From assembly GCF_043290135.1 (NCBI RefSeq), contig NC_134710.1, positions 323,118,017 through 323,182,016 on the forward strand: DNA of 64,000 nucleotides, written 5' to 3'. The DNA is from Rhipicephalus microplus. Its lineage: Eukaryota; Arthropoda; Arachnida; Ixodida; Ixodidae. Under the pieces are notes generated by a model. The model was not told the origin of the DNA and did no database searches. It saw only the letters and a program-made list of their open reading frames with translations. Of the stretch, positions 12,278 through 24,379 are shown piece by piece. The position numbers and the translations under genes were made by a program. Each line of letters begins with the position of its first letter. The first letter of the stretch is position 1.

Positions 12278-12806
12278 TGTGGGGGTGCTGACATCTCTTG
12301 TAAAGTTCTTTGCACCGCGTGGCGCACGTGTCTCGCACATACGCAGCATTTAAGGGGTCACAACTACCGAGTGGTAGGTGGCGTTGTGCTCGCGACCGTT
12401 TACCACCACCAACATCATCATGGTAAGAACGGTACAGCCTGCAGTGACACCTGGCGCAAAGCTTGGTGGTGGCACGGGAGAGATGAGCGATGCTCTTTGG
12501 TGGGTGGCGGTTGGCGCAAACGGTTGTCTGTCGCAGTGAGTCTCGAAGCGCGACCCCGCGGGCTGTCCGCCGCAGATTCTCGCGGTGAGTCCAGCGTTGC
12601 CAACGCTACCTTGTGTTTGTTGTGTTGTTTATTGTTGTGTAAAAATGTTTAGCGTGTTAATCACAAATAATGTGTAATGATTCGGCTGATGATATCGTCG
12701 TTCTAAAAGCAGTTAAATAAACTTGTGTTGTTTGATTCGTGCCGACCGTGTCAACTGTGTCCGTTCACTCCAAGAGCATGGTGCTCTCTCCATATGAGAC
12801 CCCACA
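12278..12806 (+). repeat. 3' LTR of the same element
   Basis: It starts TGTGGGGGTGCTGAC directly after the purine tract and ends gagaccccaca, the same end as the 5' LTR. It contains agttaaataaacttgtg, matching the polyadenylation region of the other LTR. The lengths (529 and 533 bp) agree closely. Confidence 0.8.
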
Positions 12807-13670
12807 AGTGGTATTGTTGATAGGCACATGCCCACTGTGTTATTGTTTGATGAACTAGGGCACAAAGAGGTAGGTTCGTTGCACTGCAGGACGCGAAAAT
12901 ACAGCTGTCATATCATCAGTATGAATTACAAACAAGAAACAAACGTTTAGGCAACATCATAGGATGATCCACAGTATAACTGCAATAAATACACAGAACT
13001 ACACATACAGTGCACAATGCAACACAGCAGTAGTTGGCGCAGCACTTAACTCCAGCATGAAACAAACAGAGAAGTGTTTCTAAGTTTTCTTTCCCGCCTT
13101 CGCACAAATTTTCTACTGCACACTTCACATCACTCTTTCACGAAAAAAGTCACAGACTTGCCGCGAAAACGTAGCAATGAACGTGACAGCAACAAATTCG
13201 AAGGTTGCGAGCACAATAGAACGCAGACTGACACGTGCCCTACGTTTCTCAAGCACAAAATGCCCACAAAACGTACACACGTGCACAGAAGCACGCGAAT
13301 AAGCATCTCAGTTGTTACTTCGCTGAGTCTGAAAAGCATGCGCTTTTCGCAAACGCATGCTTTTCGCAAAAAATCTTTGTGCGCCGTGTAACTCCAAGAG
13401 AATCATTCTGGGTAAAGCCTGAGGCTAGCCAGGACGTACGATCCTCCCCTCCCCTTCCCCACCTCTCGAGATAAGGGCGCGTGAGGGAGCGTCCTTCTCC
13501 TCGTCCAAGTGGGGCAAACTACGCGTGGGCGATTAGAGCGCTCACCGCCGCGCACTGATTGCACCACCTTGGTGGTAATGCTGAAAACACAATTTCCCCC
13601 GAGATGCTCATCATCAGCGGTAAGTGGTAGATATAAATAGCTTGCCGTTTGAACGCCTAAGGACGTGCTC
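12807..13670. other. Gene-free stretch
   Basis: Opposed open frames of up to 105 codons with no recognised domain. A short tandem duplication, gcatgcttttcgcaaa-like, lies near 13336-13372. Nothing else is supported. Confidence 0.5.
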
Positions 13671-13885
13671 ATCAGTGGCGCAGTGTGTTACGTCTCGCAC
13701 TCACGACTCGGGGGACGCAAGTGCGATTCTACGCGCCAGAGTCTTTTCCTAGTTTTTTTTTCTTGCATATTCAAATATATGCATATGCATACATATACGG
13801 TGAGTGGTGGAGACGCTGACACTGATGGCGAAATCCAGACGAGATGTCGATATACTTGATACCGCAATAAAACAGTCACAAGCAG
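13671..13885 (+). mobile_element. Second tRNA-headed repeat (probable SINE)
   Basis: The head reads agtggcgcagtgtgttacg, then a segment with gcgattctacgcgcc that resembles a degenerate B box. A T-rich tract (gttttttttt), an AT-rich stretch (tatgcatatgcatac) and a 3' part ending gataccgcaataaaaca follow. The order of head, T run, simple repeat and AATAAA-containing end is SINE-like. Only one copy is present here, no target duplication was seen, and the family name is not known to me. Confidence 0.5.
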
Positions 13886-15100
13886 TTGCCGCAACAAAAA
13901 CATGGCAATGGTAGGTGCTGTGCAAGCTGTTAACGAAGCAAGTGTGTTTACTCAAATATTCAGCCTATAGCTTTAACTAACAAACATTTTTAGACTCATT
14001 GTTTCTCTCTTTTAGCGCTCATTAGAGCTTCAAGCAACCTGCGATCAACACAGATAACTAGACTAAGCATAACTGCACTGCCCTTTTCACAAATTCTTGA
14101 TCTTGCAGTGGGTTCGGATACATGTACCAGCAAAAAGAACAACTAAAAACGCGAGAGGTGACTAAGTTTCTTGAGCTAAGAAACAATTTTCTCGAAAACG
14201 TGCTGCACAGCATTCCAAACGTTTTCTTTTTTTTTTCGTGTGAAGCAATCCACAAAAATATTACGTGAAGTGAAGAGCACAAAAAATCTCTGTGCGCCGA
14301 ACAGCCCAACGCGAGAAATGTTAGTTCAAGGCTTCAATCACGAAAGGAATACGCACTTTACAAAGTAATGATGGCGTTCATACCTAGGAGCAGCTGAGAG
14401 GCAGACGAAACACTCGAAGACCACGACGCAAGCCAGCCAGGCACGTTATCGCTTCTACTGCGTCTCCCTGCTGCTGTACGCACTTCTTCTCTGCCTTTAA
14501 TGCTCATGAACCCGGAGCGTGACAATGCTACCGTCGCATTGATGCCATGTGCACTAATGTCGCATGCGATTCATGCCAGATGATGCCCGACCATGTAAAA
14601 GTGATGCAATAAAGACGAATAAGAAAGCCACAATCGCAGTTGTACAGACACGTAGACGTATAATGCACTACAAAAGTTAGTGTAATACATAACCATAGTC
14701 GGGTACAATTTTAGATGACAGGAGATGCCCCGCCAAGATGACCGAAGTGCAACAGCCTATTCGTTCCGCGACTAAAGAAATAGAGCCGCTCAAAAAAATG
14801 TGACTGCTTCAAAAATGCGTATTTGTCGGTATAAATCAGATTTGTGTATCGTGACAAATGCTTTGGTCAAACTGTATTGATGGGTATGCTACAGCACATG
14901 CCGAGTCGCAAATGCCGATAGGCAACATCGCTCACACATCATGCTCAGTTCGAGAAGTGGCATAAAACACAATTTAATTCTGGCTTACAATAATTGAAAC
15001 ACTATTGTTCCCTGATTATCACTGGCGAGCTCAAAAGGCCCATTTGGGCAGCTGGACGCTTAGTTATATTATCCCACTGCTGCCAACTATCGGTCGTATG
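13886..15100. other. Gene-free stretch
   Basis: No feature recognised; the only frames are short (83 codons or fewer). Confidence 0.5.
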
Positions 15101-15101
15101 C

Positions 15102-15269
15102 AGGCCCGAAGCCAGAAATTTTTTTCTGAGGCGGCACCACCTTGATTTCGGAAGGAGTACCCTATTAAAATAACCATTATTTGATCTCTATGTTATGGCG
15201 TTAACAACTTCTGGGGGGTGGGGTGCGGGTGGACGTGCCCGGTGTCCCCCACCCCCTGGCTACGCTCCT
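15102..15269. mobile_element. Possible short inverted-repeat element
   Basis: The left end, aggcccgaagccag, and the complement of the right end, aggagcgtagccag, match at 10 of 14 positions and bracket about 168 bp. The interior contains G-runs and gtgtcccccaccccctgg. The resemblance to GGCGTAGCCAG-ended repeats seen in many animals is from memory. No target duplication is clear. Confidence 0.35.
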
Positions 15270-15404
15270 CGTCATGGGCGCGCTGAGCTGGAAAAAACGA
15301 AGGCAGCATGTTCTTCTTCAGCAGCGTCACCAACCGTCTGGCTCATGGCGTCACCTGAAGTGTGCGCCTGTTGGTAGAGGCTCGTGTGTATCCACCTTTC
15401 AGAG

Positions 15405-16040
15405 AAAACATTGGCCCCATATCTGCATGGTTCACTGCAAATGTCGTCGAAAGACGATAGTCTTGCGTCTAGAGAGAGTAAACTAAACCTTTGTTTGATG
15501 GTCTGTGCGAGAAAATAAGTGAATTGTATTCTGGAAGCGCTGCGTTAGGGAGCCTGTCTCTATCCGTGCAGCGAAGGCGAACGTGGGCATCGAGGCACGT
15601 TAGACACGAGCGCCTTCTGGCAGTTATTTTCGAAAACGAAGGAAGGTGTGTATGCCCGCGGAGAAAGATGCGCGCTTGTCTCGGAGGCGGTAAGGTGTGT
15701 AACGCAAAGCGATGGGCAGGTGCCACCACCATGTCGTCTTAGCAAAGCGTTGGAAACACGTGCCTTTTTGTGCATCGTGTTGCACAGTTATGGCAGCGTG
15801 ATAATAGCAATAGTCCTTAGAATTACTTGTGTGTGCTTTCTCCAGTATAAAGATACACATACAAAAGGTTGACGTGGCGCTGCGGGTGGGGTTGGTGGTT
15901 TAAGGTATCGTTTGGTGCCGTTTGGGGTACTGTTACCGTGGACAAACAGACAATTGCACATACAGACAGACAGTCAGCAAGACAGACAGAGCAAAGATTT
16001 GGCGTCGACGGTCACCAGAAACACTATCGTCTTTAAAATG
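15405..16040 (+). repeat. Unnamed dispersed repeat, intact copy
   Basis: This segment runs from ttggccccatatctgc to ctatcgtctttaaaatg. It is homologous to the split segment 40792-40975 plus 45745-46266 in unit B. Shared landmarks include gaaagacgatagtcttgcgt, ggtaccaccaccatgtcgtc-like sequence, gcaaagcgttggaaacac, ttacttgtgtgtgc and gtttggtgccgtt. A 13-bp subterminal inverted repeat, taaagacgatagt, pairs 15449-15461 with 16023-16035. The unit A paralogue lacks the block, which shows that this sequence inserts. No protein was found, so it looks non-autonomous. Confidence 0.7.
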
Positions 16041-16904
16041 CCGCTGCCTTCTAAAGTTGTACCCGACTATTCACGGTGAGATCGGGCTGTAGGTGGCAGC
16101 ACCGTTCCCACGAAAGTTGAGATAGGCGGTCGGCGGTGCATATACAAATACACGCAGCGGCAGTTCGTTGCGTGCGCTATATGACCAATCGTTGGCGGAT
16201 AAAATGCGCTGACTTCCGTTTTCCGTTAATATCTACGCTCTTTGCTACTAAATCGGTGCACGATGCCTATTCAACTTTCACGGCCACTGGATGAAAAAGC
16301 CTATGGTACGGCCCGCAGCTTTCAATGGGGGAGTGCGTGTTAGCCGTAGTTGCAGTTGCGGCGGCTGCCGCGCGACAGAGTGGGGACGGGTAAAGCCCCT
16401 TGATTCTGAGAATGTACCGTGATCCACTGTACTCGCCGCCGCGCGCTCAACCTCCTCGCTCCCTCCTCGCCCCTCTTCGCGTCCTCCGAGACTCCGACAC
16501 TTTTTCTGCACGATGATTGGTCTTCATCACCTTTGCCCTTGAAAACGCGTGGATCTTGCGCTTTGCTTTTGTTTTTATTTTTCGCTAGCGCCATTTTTTG
16601 CCGACGCTTTGCGTAGCAAACGTAACGCGCGGTTTTCTTTTCTGTGCTTTGTGCGGGCGCTAAGTCGTGCTGTTGCGCGTATGACTGAAACAACCGCAGT
16701 GAAAATGGTTTCGCACTTTTTATGATACCCCAAGTTAAACGCCATGGATTGCGGAAGCAGCAGTGGCTGCATAACATTGGCCAAAAAAAAAAAACTTCAT
16801 TCCGACAAATAACAGTGTACTGGCGCCTTTCTCATTGCTCGTATCAAAGCATCACCGAATGCTGCATACCAAATATTACTTTGGCGTGCTCATCAATATA
16901 CGCG
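16041..16904. other. CpG-rich gene-free stretch
   Basis: 16300-16700 is richer in CG dinucleotides than its surroundings and contains a 145-codon minus-strand frame with low-complexity Lys/Arg-rich sequence and no recognised domain. A promoter or 5' UTR is possible, but no gene start could be attached to it. Confidence 0.35.
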
Positions 16905-17145
16905 TTTTTTAAGGGCGAAGCTCCTTACGCCGTGGGCCGTATGACGCGTGTCGTCGTAGTCGTCGTAGCAGCCAGTTCCACTGCATTGGATGTCAATAAA
17001 AACGGCGTCACAGGATATCTACGGAGTGACTGATGATCAGTAGGACGAAGTGTCCATCAGTCTGTCCATGCTTCTGTGCGTCCGTGTGTGCTTCCATCCA
17101 TCCGTCCGTCAGTGCGTCCGTCCATCCGCATGTTTCGCCCCACTA
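16905..17145 (+). mobile_element. Element with GGGCGAAGC-type end and GTCC minisatellite
   Basis: It opens with ttttttaagggcgaagctcc and continues through atatctacggagtgactg into a degenerate GTCC/CATCC minisatellite (17046-17130). It ends near tttcgcccc, a possible remnant of the inverted end. The unit B insertion at 59198-59993 shares atatccacggagtgaatg, the minisatellite and an inverted gagcttcgcccc end, so the two are one family. Confidence 0.55.
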
Positions 17146-20100
17146 AGCATCATTCACCTTGTGGATATGCTGTGATTTTTTTCCTCAGCTATTCGTGCGT
17201 CGCTTCAAAATTGAGTTGTCATCAATGTGCTCAATTTCTTTGTTAGAAACAAGAAAAAAAATTGAATCGTTTAACGTTTTCATCCAAAATTAGGTCAGGG
17301 AAAGTTGCCTTGAATGTACGTTGTTGAGCTCAGCCAGCCACTGCTAGGAATACCCGCCGTAAACATGATCAATTCTTGGCACCAATAGTTGCAAGAACTA
17401 AGGCTTTCAAATACAGTTATTTTCCCAAAACAGTTGATGAATGCAATTCATTGCCTCATGAGATTTTTTTTCGGTTGAATTTTCGCTATGTCGCTGAAAC
17501 ATTATTTACTTGGTGATTATAATGTTCAAATGTGTTATAAATTTTGCTGTTTCACAGACATGTGACCTCTGTTAGTGTATAGAGATGTTTTTTTTTTTGC
17601 TGTTACGAATCATTGATGTTTCTTATGCCCCTTCTGCCTGGAACAAAATGCTGGACTTCAGTATTCCTAAATAAACAAATAAAATAAACAAATATATTCA
17701 GATCATACTTCTTCACCTAGCACGCACCACGGCAATTCTCGAAAATGCGAACTAAAGTCTGCTTCCACTGCGAATAATTACATGGATGGACGCAGCTTCT
17801 TGATCGCGCTTTTTGTGCCTGTTCGAATTCGTTTACAAGAAATTTTGTTGGAGAAAACAAATAAGTGGATGAATAGAGATGACACTAATGGGCACTCGCT
17901 TCCGTAAGGGTATATATTTTGTTATTTGTTTTTTGGAGGGTGAAATTAACACACGACAATTATGAAAGCAATGCGGTCCATTGAAAGAAATAAACAAATA
18001 CAGAGGTGCAACGAAAAAAAAAGCTATACAACATTGTTAGCGAGTTTACCATAAGAGACCGTGGCCGCAATCGTTACGCTCACGCCTGCATAAACATGTC
18101 GTGCGTTCCCCAATAAAAACGCTATATTATCTTTTATAACAGTGTCACATGGGTACGTCTGACCGGGATCAGTCAGTCCGCATAAAATTATTTGGTCGCT
18201 ATCGACGCGTAGATTATGATGACAAATCTTGTGCAGAGTTTCTCCTCTCACAAGTAACCCGATCGTTAGTTTCTTTGACGAAAACGTGAAAACACAGTTC
18301 TAATTAGTCATTTTGTTATGTTTCTGTTTTGTGGTAGATGAGTCACTGCTGGTGAAACATAATCGTATTGATATTGCTTAAAGGCCTTCTTCAGTTTGAA
18401 AACCATTGCGCAAAACTACTTTTCGCCGAGAAGATAAATACATAGTTAAACGGTTCACAATCCGCGAAGTCATTGCAATATGTGACGCTCTAAGTACCTG
18501 TGTCGTATACTGGCGCACAAGCACTAAAAAAAAATCCGAACACAGACGGACACGCCACAAGCGGAACTACATCAGATGCAAACGTAAAGCATGTTATCAT
18601 ATGGCAGAAAAACATCCGCATCGTAGAACTCCCCATAATAACTTTTTTTTATTTAATTAGCATGCCCCACTTATACAACCTTTGGAAGAAGTTTATCCTT
18701 CAATAGGCGCTTGCCTCTGTGTTCTTATTTTATTATCACCACTTGAAAAATTTCAGCGCTACTGTGGCGCACAAGCTGCCGTAAATAAACCACCTCCATT
18801 GAATTATGTGGCACACCCGTGGGAGCGTCGATGAAAAATGGCACCGTGCGCCATGTGTACAGCAAGCGGGCGAGGAGAGTCGAGGAAGAAAGGCGCGCGT
18901 AGAGGAGAGTGTCGTTACCTTCCCGAGATCAAGGGCTTTTAAGGACCGGGGAGACGGGGAAACGAGCTGCGGCGGCTGCCTCGAGGCAGCAGCCGCACCA
19001 GATTAGCTTGTTGTGGTCACCACAGGGATCCACTCAATTGTTTTAATCAGTGTTTTTTAATCTCATTTATCGCAGTGTTTACATATCGCGTATTTGGTAG
19101 TGTACGTAGGTGCTATCTAGTTAAAAAGCCAATTATATAGTCATGTGCGTGTCGAGCATCAGGCGTTTTTTTTTTCACAACCACCTTGTTGCTTTCAGGT
19201 TGAAAAAATTGTGCAGTGCAAATAGATGAATAATATGGCACTGAATGCATGAGAAAGCCATTGTTCTATTTACGAATACGTGGTACACTAAAGTATTTCT
19301 ATTTTTTTACGTTTATTCAGCACCTTCGCATTTTCTCAGCCGAATGCTTGGCAACCAATTTTTAGGACACTAGACGATAGACGTTCATAGTTTTTATATG
19401 CTGAAAATTGCTAATGTCAATTTGTGTCTGTATAAAATTCTGCAAATGACCACAGATTGATTGATTGATATATGATGTTTTTGACGCAAGGGCCATTTGT
19501 TGGCCAAAGAGCGCCATTTCATCTTACTAAAAATATGGACAATGATTGTGATAAGCGGCTGTATAAGGGCCATAAAATTCCTCGCGATAAGGCGGGTAAG
19601 AACATACGAGTAATAAAATGATGACCATGCCGTGAAAGATGTGTGTGGTGTGAATGATGACAAAAGTTGGTGATAATAAGACGATGGTGGATATGTATGG
19701 CATTAGCACAAGTGCCTCACTCGTTCATACCCTTGCGTCCAAGGGCCGTGAGGCATGTGCTTTCCTGTGTAGCCACCGCAGCAAAAACCTCTCAAGAGAG
19801 GTCGTGCTACGGTATGCCCGGGTATATGATATGAAAATAATGAATTTCCTTTAAAAACGCTAATAGTGATTTGTGACTAAAAAGCGGTTCCCTACCGACG
19901 AACATTGCAGGGTGTAAATGACCACAGAAAGCTGAACTTCTTCAATGGTAGGTGTGCTCGAGCTGTTTCATGAAAACGAACATTAGTTCCATATGACCTT
20001 GCGGGAGATGTATGACACCACAAAGTGACAGCATTCGGAAATAACCGGAGCTAATGACAAAGGTGCCATGGGCTTAAAGGCAGGCATCAGGAGAAAACTA

Positions 20101-20604
20101 GAGATAAGCCGGGAATTTTAAAAACAAACTAGAGATAAGAGAACACGGGAAGGTAGTGTCAAAACTCCTGGGCGCAACAACCTTTGGAGCCAGTGGCTGT
20201 GGAGTGTGAAGGTAAACATATACTTGTCGGCTGCGGCGCGGGCACCTTTTTCAGTGTGTGTGTGTGTGTGTGTCGCCGATTAATATGTACTCACTCGGGT
20301 ATTTTCTCAGAAAAATATATGAAGCTGTGAAGCATTTGTCAACTGGTTTATTACGCGAATGTGTAAAGCAGTAAAAAAAATTAAAAAATGCCAGGGTCAG
20401 CGCTAGTTTAATAATAAATAAAATATTTTGACGAAATTTGTTCCTATTATGTGTTCACTGTTGAATGTAAGGTTGAATAAGTTACATTAGCTTAACAGTA
20501 CGTTAGGTTGTGAGTTGGCGCTCTTTCTGTCTCTTCTTGTTTTCTCTTTGGCAATCTTGCACCACGTATTTCAGCCTAAGTTGCATTAGCATAAGAACGT
20601 CGTT
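17146..20604. other. AT-rich gene-free stretch
   Basis: No supported gene. A GC-rich hairpin (gcggcggctgcc, loop tcga, ggcagcagccgc) lies at about 18969-18997. A segment starting gattgattgattgatatatg at about 19455 and containing gcgcaagggccatttgttgg-like sequence may be a further tick repeat. A short (GT)n run is at 20255-20273. Confidence 0.45.
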
Positions 20605-20616
20605 ACGGAATGACAC

Positions 20617-20854
20617 GCCCCGCCGCGGTGGTCTAGTGGCTAAGGTACTCGGCTGCTGACCCGCAGGGCGCGGGTTCGAATCCCGGCTGCGGCGGCTGCA
20701 TTTCCGATGGAGGCGGAAATGTTGTAGGCCCGTGTGCTCAGATTTGGGTGCACGTTAAAGAACCCCAGGTGGTCTAAATTTCCGGAGCCCTCCACTACGG
20801 CGTCTCTCATAATCATATAGTGGTTTTGGGACGTTAAACCCCACATATCAATCA
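20617..20854 (+). mobile_element. Full-length tRNA-headed SINE (Ruka-like)
   Basis: This is the best-preserved copy in the window. The head, gccgcggtggtctagtggct, carries the A box and gggttcgaatcccgg is a strong B box. The body has gaggcggaaatgttgtaggc and the tail reads ccccacatatcaatca. A perfect 12-bp target duplication, acggaatgacac, occurs at 20605-20616 and 20855-20866. The intact A and B boxes suggest RNA polymerase III promoter potential. The 84-codon minus frame across it is not a gene. Confidence 0.95.
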
Positions 20855-20866
20855 ACGGAATGACAC

Positions 20867-23112
20867 AAAAACATTCAAAATTGCCAAAAAGCAAACAGTT
20901 GTGTTCGCATTTTGCAGCCTTTCGTCACTCTGTTCGTCTCGCAGTTATCATATCATTCACATCATAACTGCTCGCTCAATTGCCAGCCCTGAAGTTACAG
21001 TCACTGAAATATTAAAGTGGCTCGAGTCCACGATCATGAAATCGCCAGCATGATAAGTATATTTCGTGGCTGTTGCATCTGATACTGCATTGTACGAATA
21101 CTATAGGCATGTTTGGAGGAAGTAAACAGTCTAATTCATTTTGTTTTAAATGAATAGTTGCGACTGTAAATGCTGCGGTTGCTTTTTCTAAACGAAACGA
21201 TTAAATCTGAAGCAACGTTTTTTGAAGCGACATACTCACATTTACTATAATGAATTTAGATGAATTAGGAAAGGTGTAGCTTTTCCAGATCAGTTAGTTG
21301 TGATGTTCAAGGATCCGAGTAAAATGTGCTCACAAATATTACTTCCGCGAACACTTATTAGTCTGCAAGGCTCCATCTCGGGCAAAACACAACCGAAAAC
21401 TTGCAAGGGCTGCAGGTATGTAAAAGCAAGATCGGTAATTACCTGGTGAGCACACGCTAGATGGTTATCAAAAAATTTCGCAGGTCACACACAGATGCAC
21501 GTGCTGAATCGTAACTACCGCAAGCACGCCGCGCATGCGATTCCGTGGGCGCTCGAGAAAACTGCACTCCCCCCCCCCCCCCCCCATGTTAGCGCCACAG
21601 CGGTGGTTCGGGTACTAGACCTGTCACACCGGTTTCGGAGCACCCGGCGGGCCGTACCCGTGCGCTTTTTCATGCAGCGGCCATGCAACGTAATATTGCC
21701 CGCGAGTAAAGGAGATTCTGCCTTTCATAAAGATGCTCGCCTTCGGTGACTCTCTTCACGCTTTCGCACTAAGTCACACCTTTGCTGTGATGTTTGTACG
21801 TGGTTAGCTTGTGTTCTGACTGCTGTGCACTGCTGTAGCTTGACTTAACTACTCATTTACATCTTTACATCTGCATACTACAAAAAAGAGAGAAAGAAAC
21901 AATGTAGAAAGCCTGCATATCTGTGCGATCGTATATCTGTACTACCGTTTGCGCCTTACACGCATATATTTTTTTCTCTTATTATGTTCCCCATGAATTG
22001 TTGAACAGTCGAAAAATCTAGCCAGGAAAGCTTAGTGGCTCATGGCGCTTTGAGATACACAGCGTTAACCACGTGTAAGCACAATTTCTTGCACAAGTAA
22101 GAATATAAAAAGAATCCTATGTAATAGTTCAGCAAAAAGCTTTCATCGATGAATTACGTGCGTGACAGTGCAACAACAAAGACTTGGCCAATGGGACAAA
22201 GATGTTTCTTTTTTTTTTTTCAGACAAAAAATGACCACTGCCTTCCGTCAGTCTCTAAAAATGCCACACAAACGCCGAAGACAATGTGAAAAAGTTGAAG
22301 TTTCCAGTGAATATATGCAACATTATCTATAAGGCATGCCGTCTGAATTAATTTTCAAAGTCTGGGCTCTTTAGAGCGTTGTTAAATTTAAGCACGTTGT
22401 TGCGCTCGGCAACTCTGTATCAGGTACTGTTTAAGTACCGGTGTGTCAGCGTTTATGTGATAGTGATATATCGATGAGTGGTACCATGGCCAGTTAAACA
22501 CAACTAAGGCTTCTCGCACAATCGATAGACTACAGTGCTGTAGTTGTACACCTACCAACGGAGCGCAAGTGCATGACCAAGAGCCTGCTTTTTTTTTCAC
22601 TGTCGAGTCGCTATAAAATGCTGCATTCCTACACCATTTAATAACACTGGTGTGTGAGGGGATGCCAAGAGCTTTTTGCGATGTGCTTGAAACAAAACGC
22701 TGCACCCACTGAAAATATTCTGGTGAATGGAGAGAACGATGGCAATAAACAGCACTCTTGGGAAGTGGCACTCGCCGATCTTATTACAATGCATTAGCAG
22801 CCGAGCAAGACCAAATTCTATCGTACGTCGTTACAGGCATATGTAGAAACAGTTACAGTCGCACTTACATGAATGGACGAACCACACCTTGAGAACGTGC
22901 ATGACGTACGCTCACATAGAAACACGACGTGGCTAGCAGACGACGCATGGAGCAATCTACACTTTGCCTCTTCGGCCAGTTGCCGCCAGGTGGCGCCTAT
23001 GCTCGATCTCGACACCAATAGTACACCCATTTCTTTAAAAGCCGTGAGTGGTATGCTGCCATCTGACTGCCGGTGTGAAGCTGCGTAGCGCCGCTGGTTT
23101 TGGCCAGAATGA
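20867..23112. other. Gene-free stretch with poly-C run
   Basis: Contains a 17-base C run at 21569-21585 in a CG-richer segment (21.5-21.75 kb). A 127-codon minus-strand frame (22388-22771) has no domain that I can assign. Nothing else is supported. Confidence 0.45.
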
Positions 23113-23178
23113 CCACTCCTAATTTTATTGCGATAGCAATTATATGGACAGTCTCGACGGTGTTTGCCGTCACCGCCG

Positions 23179-23262
<84 letters not shown>
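23113..23262. repeat. Repeat segment with (AT)n tail
   Basis: A short segment, tattgcgatagcaattatat, with ggacagtctcgacgg, leads into about 82 bp of pure AT repeats (23180-23262). I recall the first part as common in tick genomes. The AT tract itself is certain. Confidence 0.6.
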
Positions 23263-23263
<1 letters not shown>

Positions 23264-23645
23264 GGAAAAAGTGTATACTTAAAGGCTCGTGTGTCCGTGT
23301 TTTGACACAATATTAATGAGATCTACAGACAATATTGCCAAGGAATGTATAGGGAATGTTATTAGACCCAATTGTAATGTAAATGTGAAGAAAAAAAAGT
23401 GTGTGAAAAGATAACTTGCCGTAAGCAGGAACCGAACCTGCGACCTTCGAATAACGCGTTCGATGCTCTACCACAGCGGCTATCCTCCCAGCCACTTTAT
23501 TGGGTATATATGTGAATTTAAACGTTCGAGTGTTAGTCGGCGTCATCTGTAGCTATGGGGGCGAGTGTGGCACACTCTTTTATGAGCCTGTGTGGCGTCA
23601 CGTAGCACGTGAGCTTATTACTAGCTGGCAGTTGACCAATAGTAC
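23263..23645 (-). mobile_element. tRNA-headed repeat, tandem copy 1
   Basis: On the minus strand a tRNA-like block (23412-23488) has an A-box-like tagccgctgtggtagagca and a B-box-like ggtcgcaggttcggttcctg. Flanking arms contain gtgtatacttaaaggctcgt (plus strand) and agctggcagttgaccaatag. The block and both arms recur in order about 440 bp downstream. It is not a functional tRNA gene: the cloverleaf is embedded in a longer repeat and I could not fit a normal anticodon loop. Confidence 0.65.
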
Positions 23646-23703
23646 CTCGTATACAACCTAACAGCACCAAGTCTGCCAGTACGAGACTCTCGTGAATGAA
23701 TAA

Positions 23704-24090
23704 AGGAAAGAAGTGTATACCTAAGGGCTCGTGTTTTCGTGTTTCAAAACAAAATTGTTGAGATCCAACAGACAATAATGCCAAGGAATGTACAGAAGTT
23801 ATAAGACCCAATTTTAATGTAAAAGTGAACAAAAAAGTGGGGAAAAAGATCACTTGCCCTGAGCAGGCACCGAACGTGCGACCTTCGAATAACGCGTTCA
23901 ATGATCTGCTACTGAGCTACCATGGTGGCTATCCTCCCAGCCACATTTTTAGATTTATACCTGAATTTAAACATGGGAGTTTCAGTCAGCGCCACCTGTA
24001 GCCACCGAGGCGAGTGTGGCGCACTATTTATAAGCCTGTTTGGCGTCACGTAGCTCGTGAACTTATCACTAGCTGGCAGCTGACCAATAG
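23704..24090 (-). mobile_element. tRNA-headed repeat, tandem copy 2
   Basis: Same order of parts as copy 1: gtgtatacctaagggctcgt, a tRNA-like block at 23852-23938 (minus strand, with tggtagctcagtagcaga and cgcacgttcggtgcctgc), then agctggcagctgaccaatag. The head keeps more of a tRNA-type A box than copy 1. The pair forms a direct tandem duplication, diverged by substitutions and short indels. Confidence 0.65.
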
Positions 24091-24379
24091 TCTCTGCGGA
24101 GCGAACATCGTCTTTGTGGCTGAGGTCGTCTGCGCGCGCGCTTATCTCGTGAGCGAACATTGGGGGAAGGGTGGGGGAGCACGGTTGCCACGCGAACTAT
24201 TGCCTCCCACCAATCAACGCGCGGCTCTTGCCCCCACAACAGACGGTAGCTTCTAGGAGCTGCGCTCTCAGCTCGAAAGAATCGGCAGATCCGACGTACA
24301 CTGGGAATCGATGATATGCGAAGCATGAATCATGAAGATTAATATGTAACTTTCAAATCAGCACAACGTTACGATGTGG

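Noticed and set aside
16340..16777. 145-codon minus frame in a CpG-rich stretch
   Set aside because: Low-complexity basic sequence with overlapping frames on the opposite strand; no homologue recognised.
18969..18997. GC-rich hairpin as a transcription terminator
   Set aside because: No T run follows and no gene precedes it; intrinsic terminators of this kind are bacterial.
22388..22771. 127-codon minus frame as a possible transposase fragment (IKWC region)
   Set aside because: No catalytic motif or known transposase block could be confirmed by eye.
23412..23938. Functional tRNA genes at 23412-23488 and 23852-23938
   Set aside because: The blocks sit in a repeated longer element and no standard anticodon loop or acceptor stem fits.
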